Position numbers and translations under genes: made by a program. A model generated the notes under the pieces. The model searched no databases, was not told where the DNA came from, and saw only the letters and a list, made by a program, of their open reading frames with translations. 64,000 nt of DNA from Byssothecium circinans (lineage: Eukaryota; Ascomycota; Dothideomycetes; Pleosporales; Massarinaceae), in assembly GCA_010015675.1 (NCBI GenBank), contig ML976989.1, positions 251,828-315,827 of the forward strand, written 5' to 3'. Position 1 is the stretch's first letter, and each line of letters starts with the position of its first letter. Below, one piece after another: positions 34,181 to 45,470 of this stretch.

Positions 34181-36982
34181 CGATCGTGGGAAACCGTCGA
34201 TAAGCCGGCCAGCGTGGGTCTTAACTGTCGGTGCTGTTCCTACAACTCCATCAGCGACCTGGTCATCATCATTGACAAGTTGATGAATGAATATGGGACA
34301 AGAAATGCTCAGATGTGTTAATTCTTTCGCTCACGATAACCCATAGGAGCATGCCTAGGGTATTTTGCGAAGTATCTGTTGAGACGGCAAGCGTCATCAT
34401 CATAGGGCATCATCGGAACGCTCATGGAATGGACTTACACTTATATGAGATCCAAATGGGATGGCAGTGGCCTCAGAGACTGTTGGTTGTTCAGGACCGA
34501 TGCGATGGCTCATCATCTTCGGATCGAGGTGTTGAGATGTCATGTGTGGTTTCGGAGATGGTTCGGATGACGACGGCGCACCATGGAACCGAGTTTGCAC
34601 TGCGAAGCGAAAGCGAATACGAATGTTCCATGTCGCATTGTGAACCAAGATGGGCTCGGCAGAATTGCCTCGCGGAAGGGTTCTAACACCGCATCGGATG
34701 GTGACCAAACGACATTATGCGGCCATGCGTCATTATGCGCACACACGACATTCCAGGCCAGATTCTCCGCGCGAGGTGGTGTATCGTCTCTTTCGATTAC
34801 TCTCAACGTTGCTGTCCGACTAGTCCATCTTTGTGTTGTTGAACATTGGTAGGCCGGCGTGGTCGAATACGTGACGTCCAAGTCCAAACGCCAACAGGGC
34901 CGCATCAGACACCGAGTTTGTTATGCAACGAGCATCGCAGGAGACACGATTTGGAACTCTTGCTTTGTGCTCTATCCTGCACGACGGCAATATTGATCTG
35001 GTTCATCTCGACCGCCATCAAGTTCCGCTGATTGTTCGGACTTCGAGAAGCCGGGTCGACTCGGTTCGCTCGTAGCTCACCAGGTACTGAGTACACTCAT
35101 TTGACGATGTTACAATCTTTGGCTTGCGCCATCAGATGCTCGTAATATCTTGTTGTCTTGCATTCTGAGGTCGCCGCCGCGGAGGCGGCTGACTAGGGGG
35201 GTTGTGTCCACACGACGAGCTCACGCTAGAGTTCCAATTGTGTTCGCATCGGCGGTGCACGATTCGAGGTTGGGCTTTGCGTCTTCTGTCTATTCGAGTA
35301 AAGTCAGCGACCGCACATGTCTTGTTGTGATGAGGGGAGGTCTTGGTGTTGGACAAACACAGATGAAAGATGCCCCGCGGAAGTCATCGACCCCAGCACA
35401 TTGTGGTCGCGTTCGCCGAAGCTCATCGCTATTCAACGGCTGTAGTCTGACTTCAAGTGTGAAAAGAGCAATAGGGTGTATTCGTCATCGCTACTGCCGT
35501 GACTTACCTGGTGTTTCGACCGGATGGCTCGAAGGAGCGGGTACCTGGCCGCTCAGACAAGGCGCTCCCGAATCCATCGAGGTCGAGGGCCTTTCTGCAT
35601 CCCTCGGAGAATCTCCAGGAGAGCTTCCTCTCATTCCGCTGTCCGTTGTGTGTGCCTCGCCGTTGTGTGGTGTTGATGTCCGTCGCGGGCGGTCTCCTAG
35701 GGGTAGGAGATGCTCCAATGGCAACGGTCGCAGTCGGGACTCTTCTCGCTGTTGTACTACAATACGACAGCGATAATGAAGATGCCCTTCAGCTCCTCCG
35801 TGTATTCCGCAGGTTGTTACTGTGCTGTTGGGGTGGTATCGGTCGGCGGAGGTGGGCGAGGGGGTGAGCGAAGGAGGGAGAAAAGACGGCGCAACTGAAG
35901 CTCTCACGCTTTGCTACAGCGGATTTCGAGGTCTCGAGGGTTGTGCGCGCGCAATCCTCATGTCGAGGACTCTGTCGTTCTCGCGATGGGAGTGGTTGTG
36001 GGGGTTGACGGGGTGGTAGTGGAGACGGGGGAGTTGGGCCTTTGGAAACCCTCTCGCAGCATCACCAACTCTACCACACCAGCACACGGACCCCACGATG
36101 AGGTATTCACGCATTTTTCACACTTAGCATGCAGCGGGGAGACGCATGCCGGGCGTGCATTTACAACTGAGACAGCACAGAAAGTATCATAGGGAGTTGG
36201 TCATCAATTCAAGCTTTTCGGGCACCATGGGGCGATCATGCAAGGCGTTCCGCAAGCGATGCGCCATCTGCGGTTCCCCCGCATCCGCACTTGAACTTGA
36301 ACATCCTCGACAGCCTCGCCGCCCTTGTCTACACGGAGGAAATGGGGCTGCAAGCTGCGCACTCGCCCATCTCGCGCATCAGGCGGTGGAATCAGGGGGA
36401 GGGCACTCGGGAGTACAATTCGACTTGGAACGATACGCATCGCGGACTGTCACATTCAGGAGCTACAGGCACAACTAATAGAGAACAGGCAGCTTCCCGC
36501 CCCCAATATACTAATATAGCAATACTAAGTAGGATCCGGTGGGCAAGGACGCTGCAGAGCCCACGCAACCCGTACATAGACCAATCAATCATGTTGAACT
36601 CTTCTTCACGCCCGATCTCGTCCTCGTCGTTGTCGTCGCTGCCTTTCTCGGCGACGTCAGTGCTTTCTGTCCACGTGCGGTCGCTTCCGCTGTTCTCAAT
36701 CGCGCTTTCCGCTCCTACAGTTTTGTCTTCGCCCCCTTCTTCTACACCCTTTCTCCCACAGCACCATCGCCATCAACTATGCCTTCCACAACTCCTTGCT
36801 ATCCTCGACTTCATCGTACTGTTGGCCTTGTTCGCCTTCTCCTGCCCCTGATGACGCGAGACTCCGCCAGCTCTGCCGCCTTACCAGCTACAAGGGTGAG
36901 GGTGGTGAGCAGTTCATTGACAGAACAATTCCTAGGTGAATTAGGCAACGTAGGCACGCAGACGGTTGTCTCCTTTACTGCC
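34181..36982. other. Gene-poor stretch
   Basis: Open frames of up to about 200 codons (for example 35150-35776 and 36291-36851) are composition-driven, lack domains and overlap frames on the other strand. A fragment at 36435-36510 reads IRIADCHIQELQAQLIENRQ and could be a remnant of a coiled coil. Confidence 0.35.
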
Positions 36983-37036
36983 CCTTCCTCTCCTTCGACC
37001 CCTTCCTCTCCTTCGACCCCTTCCTCCCCTCTCTCC
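36983..37036 (+). repeat. 18-bp pyrimidine-rich minisatellite
   Basis: CCTTCCTCTCCTTCGACC is present twice exactly and once imperfectly. Confidence 0.8.
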
Positions 37037-40000
37037 TTTCCTTACGTCGCCCTCTCTCCGCTCCCATGCCTGTTGCCCCTCCAGCGCCTCCCATCTATAC
37101 GATACGCAGGACACATCTTACGGAACGCACGACTTTCTCTTCGCCTCAGTTGTGGTAGATTCGGATACGAAGCAGCGGTGAGTACGGCGTCTATTCCGCC
37201 ATCATGCGCACTGGCACCCTTTGTCCCCTAGCGGTGTGAGTTCTTGCAGTGGAGAGATCCCTTACACCAGAGGCCTTTACTCTCCGACAGTCAAGCACAA
37301 CAGCTCGACCTTTGCGTCGTTGTCTACCAATACCTTCAAAGGCATGTACACTCATTGCTAAGACCTCCGCCATGCACCGCTTTGGATGTCAGCTCACTAC
37401 CTCGCGAACGAAGCTCACGTTTGTGTAGTGACATGCCACAAGCTGTTTGCCTCCTTTACTATCTCGAATCTTTGCTAACTCATACAAGGGTTGTTCCGAG
37501 TGACCTCAGGTAAAGCTGTCTGCCTTCGAGCCTTTACCTTGGTAAACCCGACTTCAACCTCACAATGCTGCCTGAATAGTCCTCCCCTTCAGCTCTACTT
37601 CAGCTCCTGCGCATCAGCATCGGGTGCACTGGTTCAAGTCAGCTCATTGTTCATCTCACTGAGCCAGCTTTCGATGAACCACCCTCCAGACGGCGTGTCC
37701 CAGTGTCCCGGGGCATTGAACATCGCAACCGCCTCAAAACAATGGAGACAACCCAAGCCATTGCCATCCTTGACATACGCTTCCACTACGCACTGAAGGA
37801 GATATAATCAGCAGTCCCTGTCCTACTAGTCGATGAAGAAGATGTCAAGAGCAGTCCGGCCATGGTGTCCACAGCAGGTATACCCTCACCCTGATTGAAG
37901 AACAAACACGACTGCTACAAGCCTCAGCTTCCCACCGACGACTGGAATCATGTTCACCGACACAGGCTTTGCTCTGCGTACCCTATGGTTTGAATTACGA
38001 AACCTTACATGCTACCTTGCATTTTTGTGTGCTCTTGTGTCTGCAGGACTCCAGTTTTCCGGACAAGCCATGACTTTACCTCGTTCGAGTAAGTCTTTTC
38101 TCCTTGATCACCCCTATCCAAACAGCTCTCTAGCTGTGAATTCCATCTCACTGATCTACCTAGATCACTGACTTTGATACCATAAACTATCCTCACTGCA
38201 TCGTTACATCGTTACCTCCCCGAGATATAACGAACACTACCGAAAGCTATTGAGCATATCATTCCTGGAGCGTAGATTCAAAGGTACGACACAACACCAC
38301 GCCAATATTTGCTTTGGTTATCATCAAGTGAGGCCATTGGTGCACAAGATCAACATCACGGCATACTTTCGCTTGTGGTTCCAGCATGCATCGTACTGCT
38401 ACAGTGCCACACCAAAGTATAACAAAGGCGGTATTCAAATTGGCTCTTCTCTAGCCCTCGCCGCTATCAAGTATCCGGTCGATATCCGACACTGGTCAAA
38501 TTATGGACCTATTCAAAGGACGGAGCATAACACTGGGGCTGCCCAATATCCTTTACAGAGCGCATCGAGCCTCGCCGCCGTCCAAGGCGTAAATCCTGCG
38601 TTCTTAGGTCAACGAACGCAAGTTCTCGAGGCAGATATCACGTCACCATTTATCGATGTCCAATTCACGAGCCTCTACTTATTGAAGAGTTGGAATTTCA
38701 CACCTTACCTCCACCAAGGTCTCTTATGAGCATGTACTACTACCGGTGTGACAGTTTGATCACTCTTCAGGAATGCCTTGCCCGTCGAAAAGCAGAACAA
38801 CCATGGGTTGGCTCTTGGACAAGTCCAGTCAAGTCACGATGGGCTGAGATGTAATCATCTATGTCCCATGTCATTTCCCATTCAGCTAATACTACCGTAA
38901 GCTCCAACCTGTATCACGAACTCTAGCACGGTTGTCTTGCCAACTTGGTTCGCGGCTGTTCCCGTATCATAGTCAGACAGACGTCACTGCTCATCTCGTC
39001 GACAGCTAGTACCACCCTAACGTTGCTCTCACCATCACCGTCACCGCCCCGGATGGCTCCTACCCGAGCACTTCATACTCTTAACTAGAGGACGTCACTG
39101 TCCTCGGACTCTTCTGTTCCCACCGACCTCTGGTACAGTTACCTTACAGTTCCTTCCTGCTGCCATCATGTGCTCACATGATCCAACCCATCTGCCAGCC
39201 TCGATACCATACTATCACCAAAAAGTATCACAGAGATACTCGGCCACTGCCTTGGAAAAGCAAGAGTTACGGGTGGAAGACAACATGTCAATACTACGTC
39301 ATCGGCGATGCATCCTGCGTTCGCACCCAGGCTCCAAAGGATCCTGGGACGGCGGGTATCCAACACTACTACACAAAGGCATTGGAACGAACATTCAACA
39401 CCACTACACAACAGCCTTCAGACACATCATCGTCCCATGGATGGAGTTTTCTGGTACGGATTCCTTCTTCTACAATATCGCTGTGCGTACCTACTTCCAT
39501 TCGTCGACCTCCCAACTCCCCTGTCAGGCTCCATTCATACCTACAGGCATCAAACGTTCGAGGCAACATATCCCACCTCACCGGCACGATACCAGCCTCT
39601 CAATATTATACGTGGCCTTGACCCCACCTGCCTGGCCGCCGACTGGCGTAACCCCGCTCTTTTGGCTCGTCGTCGACCCCAAGTAGGCTGTGTAACCTCT
39701 CATTTTCGCTCTCTACGTCTCCGTGGGCTCCGACGCTCGGCTTGCTCGGTGACAACGCCGGTGACTGCGAGTCTCTTTGCTATCGTCAGCTCAGGACGGG
39801 GCCCAACAACGCCTGCCCGGCGAATGAGAGGCCGCGTGCCATCTCCGTCCACAGTTCACGTAGCTTGTTCGCCGATAAGTCCTACCGTCACCTGATTTTA
39901 GCGACAAGCTCCTGCCTACGTTCCTTGCGCTAGCGTTGGGGCGAGGTACTTAAGGATCCCCCCGCCTTCTCCTCCTTCTCCTCGACCACCAACTTTTTAC

Positions 40001-40294
40001 GACCTCTTGGGCCACGTCCACCGTAAGTATCTCCCCAGCGTACCTACCACGGTCCCCACGAGGCTGTCCTGCTATTAGACAGCTTGGAGCCGAGAAGCCC
40101 TCACGCTGACGCCCCCTTCAATGCCCTTTGGCCGCCTCGCCTTCCGCGGTGCTTCAGCGAGCTTCTTTACTCCTATCCCTCATCACGCACGCACCAACAA
40201 GGTCATATTCGCAAGGTCAGACACTGACATACACATGCAGCTTGAGAGTCTCGTTTGGCGCTTTGGAGCTTCGTCTATCCGTGCATCACAGTAG
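37037..40294. other. Gene-poor stretch leading into the promoter of the repeat-rich protein
   Basis: No supported gene. Open frames at 38250-38729 (no ATG) and two overlapping ones at 39168-39686 and 39178-39621 have no recognised domain. The last 350 bases are pyrimidine rich and contain a GTAAGT donor at 40022-40027, so leader exons of the gene at 40381 probably begin there. Confidence 0.35.
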
Positions 40295-40346
40295 GTATGC
40301 GTTTGCCCTCGAGCTCCAAAGCCTTTGATGCTGACCGTGCCGCCAG
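40295..40346 (+). other. Probable 5'-UTR intron
   Basis: Donor GTATGC, branch GCTGACC and acceptor CGCCAG, 52 bases. Splicing removes the upstream in-frame ATG at 40297 and leaves the ATG at 40381 as the first start, which decides the start choice. Confidence 0.5.
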
Positions 40347-40380
40347 CTGTCCAACCACTACAGATCGCAGAACCGAAGCG

Positions 40381-43300
40381 ATGGGTTTCTCGAAGCCCAA
40401 GCTTCGCGGAAAAATCGACAAGGCATGTTCCAGCCTCTTGTTCTGCCCCTCATCTACTTTGACTAACGAGATGCAGGTCAAAGAAGCTTTGACTATGGGT
40501 AGCCGTAGCCCAGAATCGCCTCATGCTAATCCCAACGACGAGGAGGGAGAGGAGCGTGGTCTTCTAGAGGGGCAAGATGCAGGAGATCAGGAACTGCAAC
40601 CGTTGGTAGATGAAGATGGCGAGCAGTATGGTGCCGACCTCCCCGCAGTCGCTGGGTCCTCGAACGATGTGGGCTTCGACCTGAGCACAGAAGACGGTAC
40701 TGCTCGTCGCTCGAACTCGTCCACCGAGCCGCCTCAGGACCCTCTTCTAACCGTCTATGAGTTCCTGGACGAGGATTATTTCACCGACAACCCCGCCGTT
40801 CCGCCCGACCATGCCTCAAGCAACGCGGGTCCGCTTTCGCTCGACGACGGAACTACACCCAACGATGACGGAACTACACCCAACGATGACGGAACTACAC
40901 CCAACGATGACGAGGGCTTCGGTCTGAGCACAGAAGACGGTACTGCTGGTCGCTTGAGCGTGCTTACCGAGCCGCTTCAGCAACCTCTTCTGCCCGACCC
41001 CAGTTTCCTGTCCGAGCATCCGTCGACCGTCGATCCCTCCGATTTGCATAACCATACCTCAAGCAATGTGGGTCTGCTTCCGGTCGACAACGGCGATACC
41101 ACCAACAATGATGATGTATTCTTCCGCAGCGGCGTATCTGATGCTTGGTCGCCCCGCGACAACGCTGTGGAGACAGCAACTATGGACCCGCTCGACCTCC
41201 ACCGTCACGCAACGGATGACATGACCGTCAACCCGTTCAATCTCCACCGTCATGCAACAGCAGAGAATACTACCGTGAACCAGTTTAACCTCCACCGCCA
41301 CGCCGGCCGCAATGATAGCTATTTGCCCGGCAACAACTCCACGGCCAACAACCCGTTTTCACATCCTGATTATGACGACGATTACCCGGGCATTCTGCCT
41401 CGCTTGCGGTCCGGCGATATTTCCTTGACTGACACCACGTTTGGACCTCTTGGTCCCATGGACAACCTCAGCTACAGGGTTGATTCGCCGCCCGGCAACG
41501 ATGCCACAAATGGCAACACCGTTGGACAGCTCGGCCGTCCCAACACCGCCCGCAAGACGGTTGGTAGGGGTCAGTGCGTTGGAAATGGTAGACGCGGACG
41601 TGGATCCCGCGCGAGGGCGAAGACGACTGAAGATACAGAGGAGAATGCATCTGAGAACGACGACGAGGCGGAGAGCGTTAAGCTGAACAAGAATGGGCGC
41701 CCACGTAAGTTGCGAGCTCCCCGTCAATCACTTCGTACCTGGGGCGACCGCGACGTCGCCAGGGCCTACTTGGGCGTCATCTGGGCTTGCGGCGAGGTGG
41801 GCATCGAGATACCTTTCGGCATGGTTGCTCAGTTTGTTCATCCCAAATGCACAGTTAGCGGGATTCAACAATCAATCCTAAAGCTTAGGGAGCATTACAA
41901 CAAGCAAGGCGAGCAAGTGCCTCGACTTAGGATGCGATGGCCTACTAGAAACGCGGCTCCTGTCACTCCTGCCGAAGCGGAGCGCAAGGCTCGCAATTTC
42001 GCAAAGCTCCCTCGCCGCAAGGAGAGCACGATGATGTCGATGCAGTCACTCGTTGTCACCTTGAAATGCGCTTACCGTCCACCAGGTTCCGTTCAGCAGG
42101 TTATCGATGGTCAGACCGCTGTCGAGGATCCGGGTAATGGTTCGCCTACTGTCGAGAATCCGGGTGATGGTTCCCCTACTGTCGAGAATTCAGGTGATGG
42201 TTCGCCTGCTGTTGAGAATCCGGACAATAGCTCTCCTACTGTCGAGAATTCGGACAATCTTCCGCCTGCTGTCGAGAATTTGGGCAATGGTTCGCGTTCA
42301 GCTTCCGAGACGGTCCATGCTCCCGTTGCCCGTTCCGCCGACCACGACGCCATCCGTGCCCTCGCGAACTGGCGTCCAGTGACTCCGCAAGACCTCCAAT
42401 TCACTAGCGGAAGCGACTCTGGCTGGCCTCAATACCGCTCCTCCGATTACGAATCGGGCTCCGGTTTCAGGGTTAACGTCCGCGCTCCCCAGCCACAGGG
42501 CACCGATGAGGCGAGCCTCAAAGCTGCTCGCCGTCGTACGACCATCGCTGCTGTGGCTCCTGGCAGACGTTTCAACGGTAGTAGCTCCAACGCTCAGATG
42601 ATGGCCGGCAATGCCACTGCTACGGGCAACACTACCTCGACGTATGGTCGTTTCAGCACGGCTGGCCAGACGAATGCCTTTGGCAACTCCTTCGGTGGTT
42701 TGTCCGCACTTGTCCAGTCCCATCCTTCCGGCTTGCGCCGTAGCAGCAACTATCAGAGCTCCGGTCCGTCCTACGATCCTGCCTCCGGCTTTGATAATAA
42801 CTATCAAAACGCCGGTATGCCACGCCCCTCTTCGTTGGCCTATAGCAACGGCTCTCAGGGTGCCGGTATGCCTCGTCCTCATGCCTCGGCCTACGGCAAC
42901 CCTTACCAGAGCGTCGGTATGCCTCGTCCGTCTTCCTCCATCTATAGCAATAGCTATAAGAGCGCGGGTATGGGCCCTTCTTCTCCGGAATATATCAACG
43001 GCTACCAGGGCGCTGGTGTGTCTCGCCCTCATACCTCGGCCTATGGCAATCTTTATCAGAGCGTCGGTATGCCTCGTCCTTCCTCGACATACAGTAACGG
43101 CTACGACAGTGCCGGTGTGTCTCTCCCTTCTGCCTCGGCCTACGGTAATCCCTATCAGCGCGTCGGCAGGGCTCACCCTCCTTCCTCTGCATACAGCAAC
43201 GGCTATCAGAGCGCCGGCATGTCCAACGATTCCGACTTCAATTTTGGCAACGGCGATCAGAGCTCCAGTGTCAATTATTCCCAGCAGCCAGACGAGATAA

Positions 43301-43557
43301 TTAACTCGAGTCGCCGCCGCCTGTTTGCGGGAGTGAACGGTGCTATAGCTTCCAACTCTGGTGGTGTCTCGACTCAGTCCGGCCGACAATCTGTTGTTCC
43401 AGAGACAAACACCTACCGCCGCGGCCGTAGCATGCAAGCACCTTCTCACCACAACACCAATTTTGGCTCTGAGTCCGAGAATCCCTTCGCGGATCCCTTC
43501 CAAGGTCCCCCCCAGGACCAAGACTACCAGGCCACCGACGACCAGGACTTTGACTAG
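40381..43557 (+). CDS. Large low-complexity protein with AT-hook-like motif and repeat arrays
   Basis: 1,040 aa if the probable GC-AG intron at 40423-40476 (donor GCATGT, branch TTGACTAACG, acceptor ATGCAG, 54 bases, in frame) is removed; 1,058 aa if not. The start MGFSKPKLRGKIDK follows a leader intron. The N-terminal third is acidic, with DDGTTPN tripled and NLHRHA repeated. Near the middle, the basic block around GRGSRARAKTTED and NGRPRKLRAPRQ resembles an AT hook. It leads into RTWGDRDVARAYLGVIWACG, VGIEIPFGMVAQFVHP and GIQQSILKLREHYNKQ, a compact helical domain that I recall only from uncharacterised Dothideomycete proteins. Then come six VENPGDGSPT-like decapeptides and about eight 17-residue YQSAGMPRPSSSAYGNP-like units, Ser/Gly/Asn/Tyr rich and prion-like. 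A nuclear DNA-associated role is inference. There is no signal peptide or membrane segment. Confidence 0.75.
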   Translation: MGFSKPKLRGKIDKACSSLLFCPSSTLTNEMQVKEALTMGSRSPESPHANPNDEEGEERGLLEGQDAGDQELQPLVDEDGEQYGADLPAVAGSSNDVGFDLSTEDGTARRSNSSTEPPQDPLLTVYEFLDEDYFTDNPAVPPDHASSNAGPLSLDDGTTPNDDGTTPNDDGTTPNDDEGFGLSTEDGTAGRLSVLTEPLQQPLLPDPSFLSEHPSTVDPSDLHNHTSSNVGLLPVDNGDTTNNDDVFFRSGVSDAWSPRDNAVETATMDPLDLHRHATDDMTVNPFNLHRHATAENTTVNQFNLHRHAGRNDSYLPGNNSTANNPFSHPDYDDDYPGILPRLRSGDISLTDTTFGPLGPMDNLSYRVDSPPGNDATNGNTVGQLGRPNTARKTVGRGQCVGNGRRGRGSRARAKTTEDTEENASENDDEAESVKLNKNGRPRKLRAPRQSLRTWGDRDVARAYLGVIWACGEVGIEIPFGMVAQFVHPKCTVSGIQQSILKLREHYNKQGEQVPRLRMRWPTRNAAPVTPAEAERKARNFAKLPRRKESTMMSMQSLVVTLKCAYRPPGSVQQVIDGQTAVEDPGNGSPTVENPGDGSPTVENSGDGSPAVENPDNSSPTVENSDNLPPAVENLGNGSRSASETVHAPVARSADHDAIRALANWRPVTPQDLQFTSGSDSGWPQYRSSDYESGSGFRVNVRAPQPQGTDEASLKAARRRTTIAAVAPGRRFNGSSSNAQMMAGNATATGNTTSTYGRFSTAGQTNAFGNSFGGLSALVQSHPSGLRRSSNYQSSGPSYDPASGFDNNYQNAGMPRPSSLAYSNGSQGAGMPRPHASAYGNPYQSVGMPRPSSSIYSNSYKSAGMGPSSPEYINGYQGAGVSRPHTSAYGNLYQSVGMPRPSSTYSNGYDSAGVSLPSASAYGNPYQRVGRAHPPSSAYSNGYQSAGMSNDSDFNFGNGDQSSSVNYSQQPDEIINSSRRRLFAGVNGAIASNSGGVSTQSGRQSVVPETNTYRRGRSMQAPSHHNTNFGSESENPFADPFQGPPQDQDYQATDDQDFD
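40843..40905 (+). repeat. 21-bp coding repeat, three copies
   Basis: GAYGACGGAACTACACCCAAC three times in a row, encoding DDGTTPN. Near-identical copies indicate recent expansion. Confidence 0.9.
42121..42300 (+). repeat. 30-bp coding repeat, six copies
   Basis: Six units of exactly 30 bases, beginning GTCGAGAAT or GTTGAGAAT in five and GTCGAGGAT in the first. They encode VENPGDGSPT-like decapeptides. Divergence between units is about 10-30 percent by eye. Confidence 0.9.
42802..43221 (+). repeat. 51-bp coding repeat, about eight copies
   Basis: Units of 17 codons (two of 16) encode YQ(S/N/G)(A/V)GMPRP(S/H)(S/A)SAY(S/G)N(G/P). Alternate units resemble each other more than neighbours do (YSNG versus YGNP endings), so the array probably grew by duplication of a two-unit block. 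Confidence 0.9.
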
Positions 43558-44430
43558 GTCGACAACAATCTCCAACCTACTTCATCCATTCAACCCAACT
43601 TCACGGCTTGCCGTACTGGGTTTTTCTGTCTTTCGGCAGTTCTCTCGTCTGCTTCTTTGACGATGAATCCACGGTTTTGGTTTGTTTCACGGCGTCTCCC
43701 CCAAGATCAGGCTTGCCCTCACGATTTTCCTTTCTTCACGGCGCCTGCTCCAACAGCAGGCTTTCTTTCCTTGCTCATTCATGGGGGTTTACTCCAACAT
43801 CCTTCCCCTCACGATTTATTTTTGGCATCTTCCCCAACCCCAGTCTTGCTCTCTGGGTATTTTTCCGCCACTGCATCTACTCCAGCAGTAGGCTCATCAT
43901 TGCGGCCTTTTCCCCGGCGTCTACCCCCAAAGCAGGCGTCCTCTCAAAAGGGGTTTCCTTGCAGGTCTTTCTCATCAGAAGAAGACTTCCATCACGGAAT
44001 TCCCTCCAGACCGGCCTTATCGAAGGTACGGTTTTATTTTCACGGCCATTTTTTCCCTTCCCTCAGGTTTTTCATTCATCACGGTCAGGATAGACACATT
44101 CTTCCATGGGTTTCACCAGTACCAGTCCATTGCCCCTGGCTTGGAATCTGGTATGAGCGGCTTGGCTTGTAGGTCTCTTTGGCTCACTTGCCTATATTTC
44201 TTTGTCGGCTTGACGACTCGGATAGTATTAGCTTAGTAACTGGTACCCACGACCTCAAAGTTATAATGCGATTGCTTGTCTGTTTGTATAAACATTGTGT
44301 CCTTTTATTGGTGTGCGGTGATGTCTTGTGATGCCTTATGATGCGATGGGAAATTAGTCGCTGACGTTTGTACTTTTGGTGCCTGTCTAGCTTTGACATT
44401 ATATGAAGTCTGGACTATGCTGATTCCAAT
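43558..44430. other. 3' flank of the repeat-rich gene
   Basis: T/C-rich on the plus strand with recurring CTCACGATTT- and CACGG-containing blocks (about 43700-44090), probably a long 3' UTR. No gene. Confidence 0.4.
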
Positions 44431-44519
44431 ACTCATACTCATACTCATACTCATACTCATACTCATACTCATACTCATACTCATACTCATACTCATACTC
44501 ATACTCATACTCATACTCA
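44431..44519. repeat. Hexanucleotide microsatellite (ACTCAT)n
   Basis: About 15 uninterrupted copies. The long open frames here are products of the repeat. Confidence 0.95.
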
Positions 44520-45470
44520 GGACACAAGCTTGCTTCCATATTAGAGGCCCTGCGTCCCTTTACTTCCCCGGTGTCCGGGGCAAAGAGTATTTCCATTCAA
44601 CCCCGCGTACCATTAAGTTTTCACTTCTCCCCCACCTATCAACCTTGTAAGTAACACGACGCTGTAGATAGTTGGGTAGCTGGGTAAAGCTTTCTATAGC
44701 TTGTATTAGCCGCTCTTTGTCCTGGGTCTTGGAGCATGGCACCGTGGGTATGTGAGTGCTAGGGGGCTTGGGGGGTTGGCGTACTTTGGCATTTCCGCGG
44801 CGAAAGGGGGTGGGACGCGGCGGCGAGTTTGTAGGGAGGCTAGGGATGAGGATGAGGATGAGGATGAGGAAGTATACGGTCTAAAAGGTTGTCAGGTTGG
44901 GTTTTATGGGGGTTTTGTTAAGGGATTTTTTTTTTTGAGTGGTGGGGAGATGAGGGGTGTTCGTGGGTAGTAGATTTGGGTTTAACTTTGGCATTGGGTT
45001 GGGACGTATGCAGGCTGTTTGGCTTGTTTATTTGTTTGTGGTGCATGGTGCGTGGGGCGTGGTGCGTGGGGCGTAAAGGTGCAAGGCAGGTGGGTATAGA
45101 AGAATTGGAGTAGCATATATGAGTCGTGTATGAAAGACGTTTGTACGTTGGAACGACTTTGTTGTTACGGGCAAGCGAAGACGAGGCTATTTTGGAGATT
45201 GGAGTTCGATCGGAGTTGGGATGAAGTTGGAATAAGAGTGGTGGCGCTAGCTGTTTTCGACTTAGCTCCCTTCAACCATATCTGGACCATCTGTGCGGGT
45301 CGCTGCCTGGTGTGCGGCGCGGTCATTTTCATCAACTTTTTCATCGGTAAGAGGTCAATGTTGATGGTTTAGGCGCGTTTTTTTGTGACGTGCTTTGTGC
45401 GACTATCGTAGGCTGCAGCGCGTCGGTGAATCACGCGACTGGATGATGGAGACCTGAAGCCTGCACTGCA
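44520..45470. other. Intergenic region
   Basis: GATGAG repeats near 44847-44870, a T10 tract near 44930 and GTGCGTGGGGC repeats near 45048-45075. No supported gene. Confidence 0.45.

Noticed and set aside
38250..38729. 159-codon plus-strand frame
   Set aside because: No ATG start and no domain; composition-driven in this region.
40297..40380. Upstream in-frame ATG (MRLPSSSK) as start of the repeat-rich protein
   Set aside because: It lies inside a consensus leader intron, and the peptide shows no conserved character.
42298..43575. 425-codon open frame on the minus strand
   Set aside because: It is the antisense of the repeat-rich coding array; its length comes from the repeat, and the plus frame is longer and has splice and start evidence.
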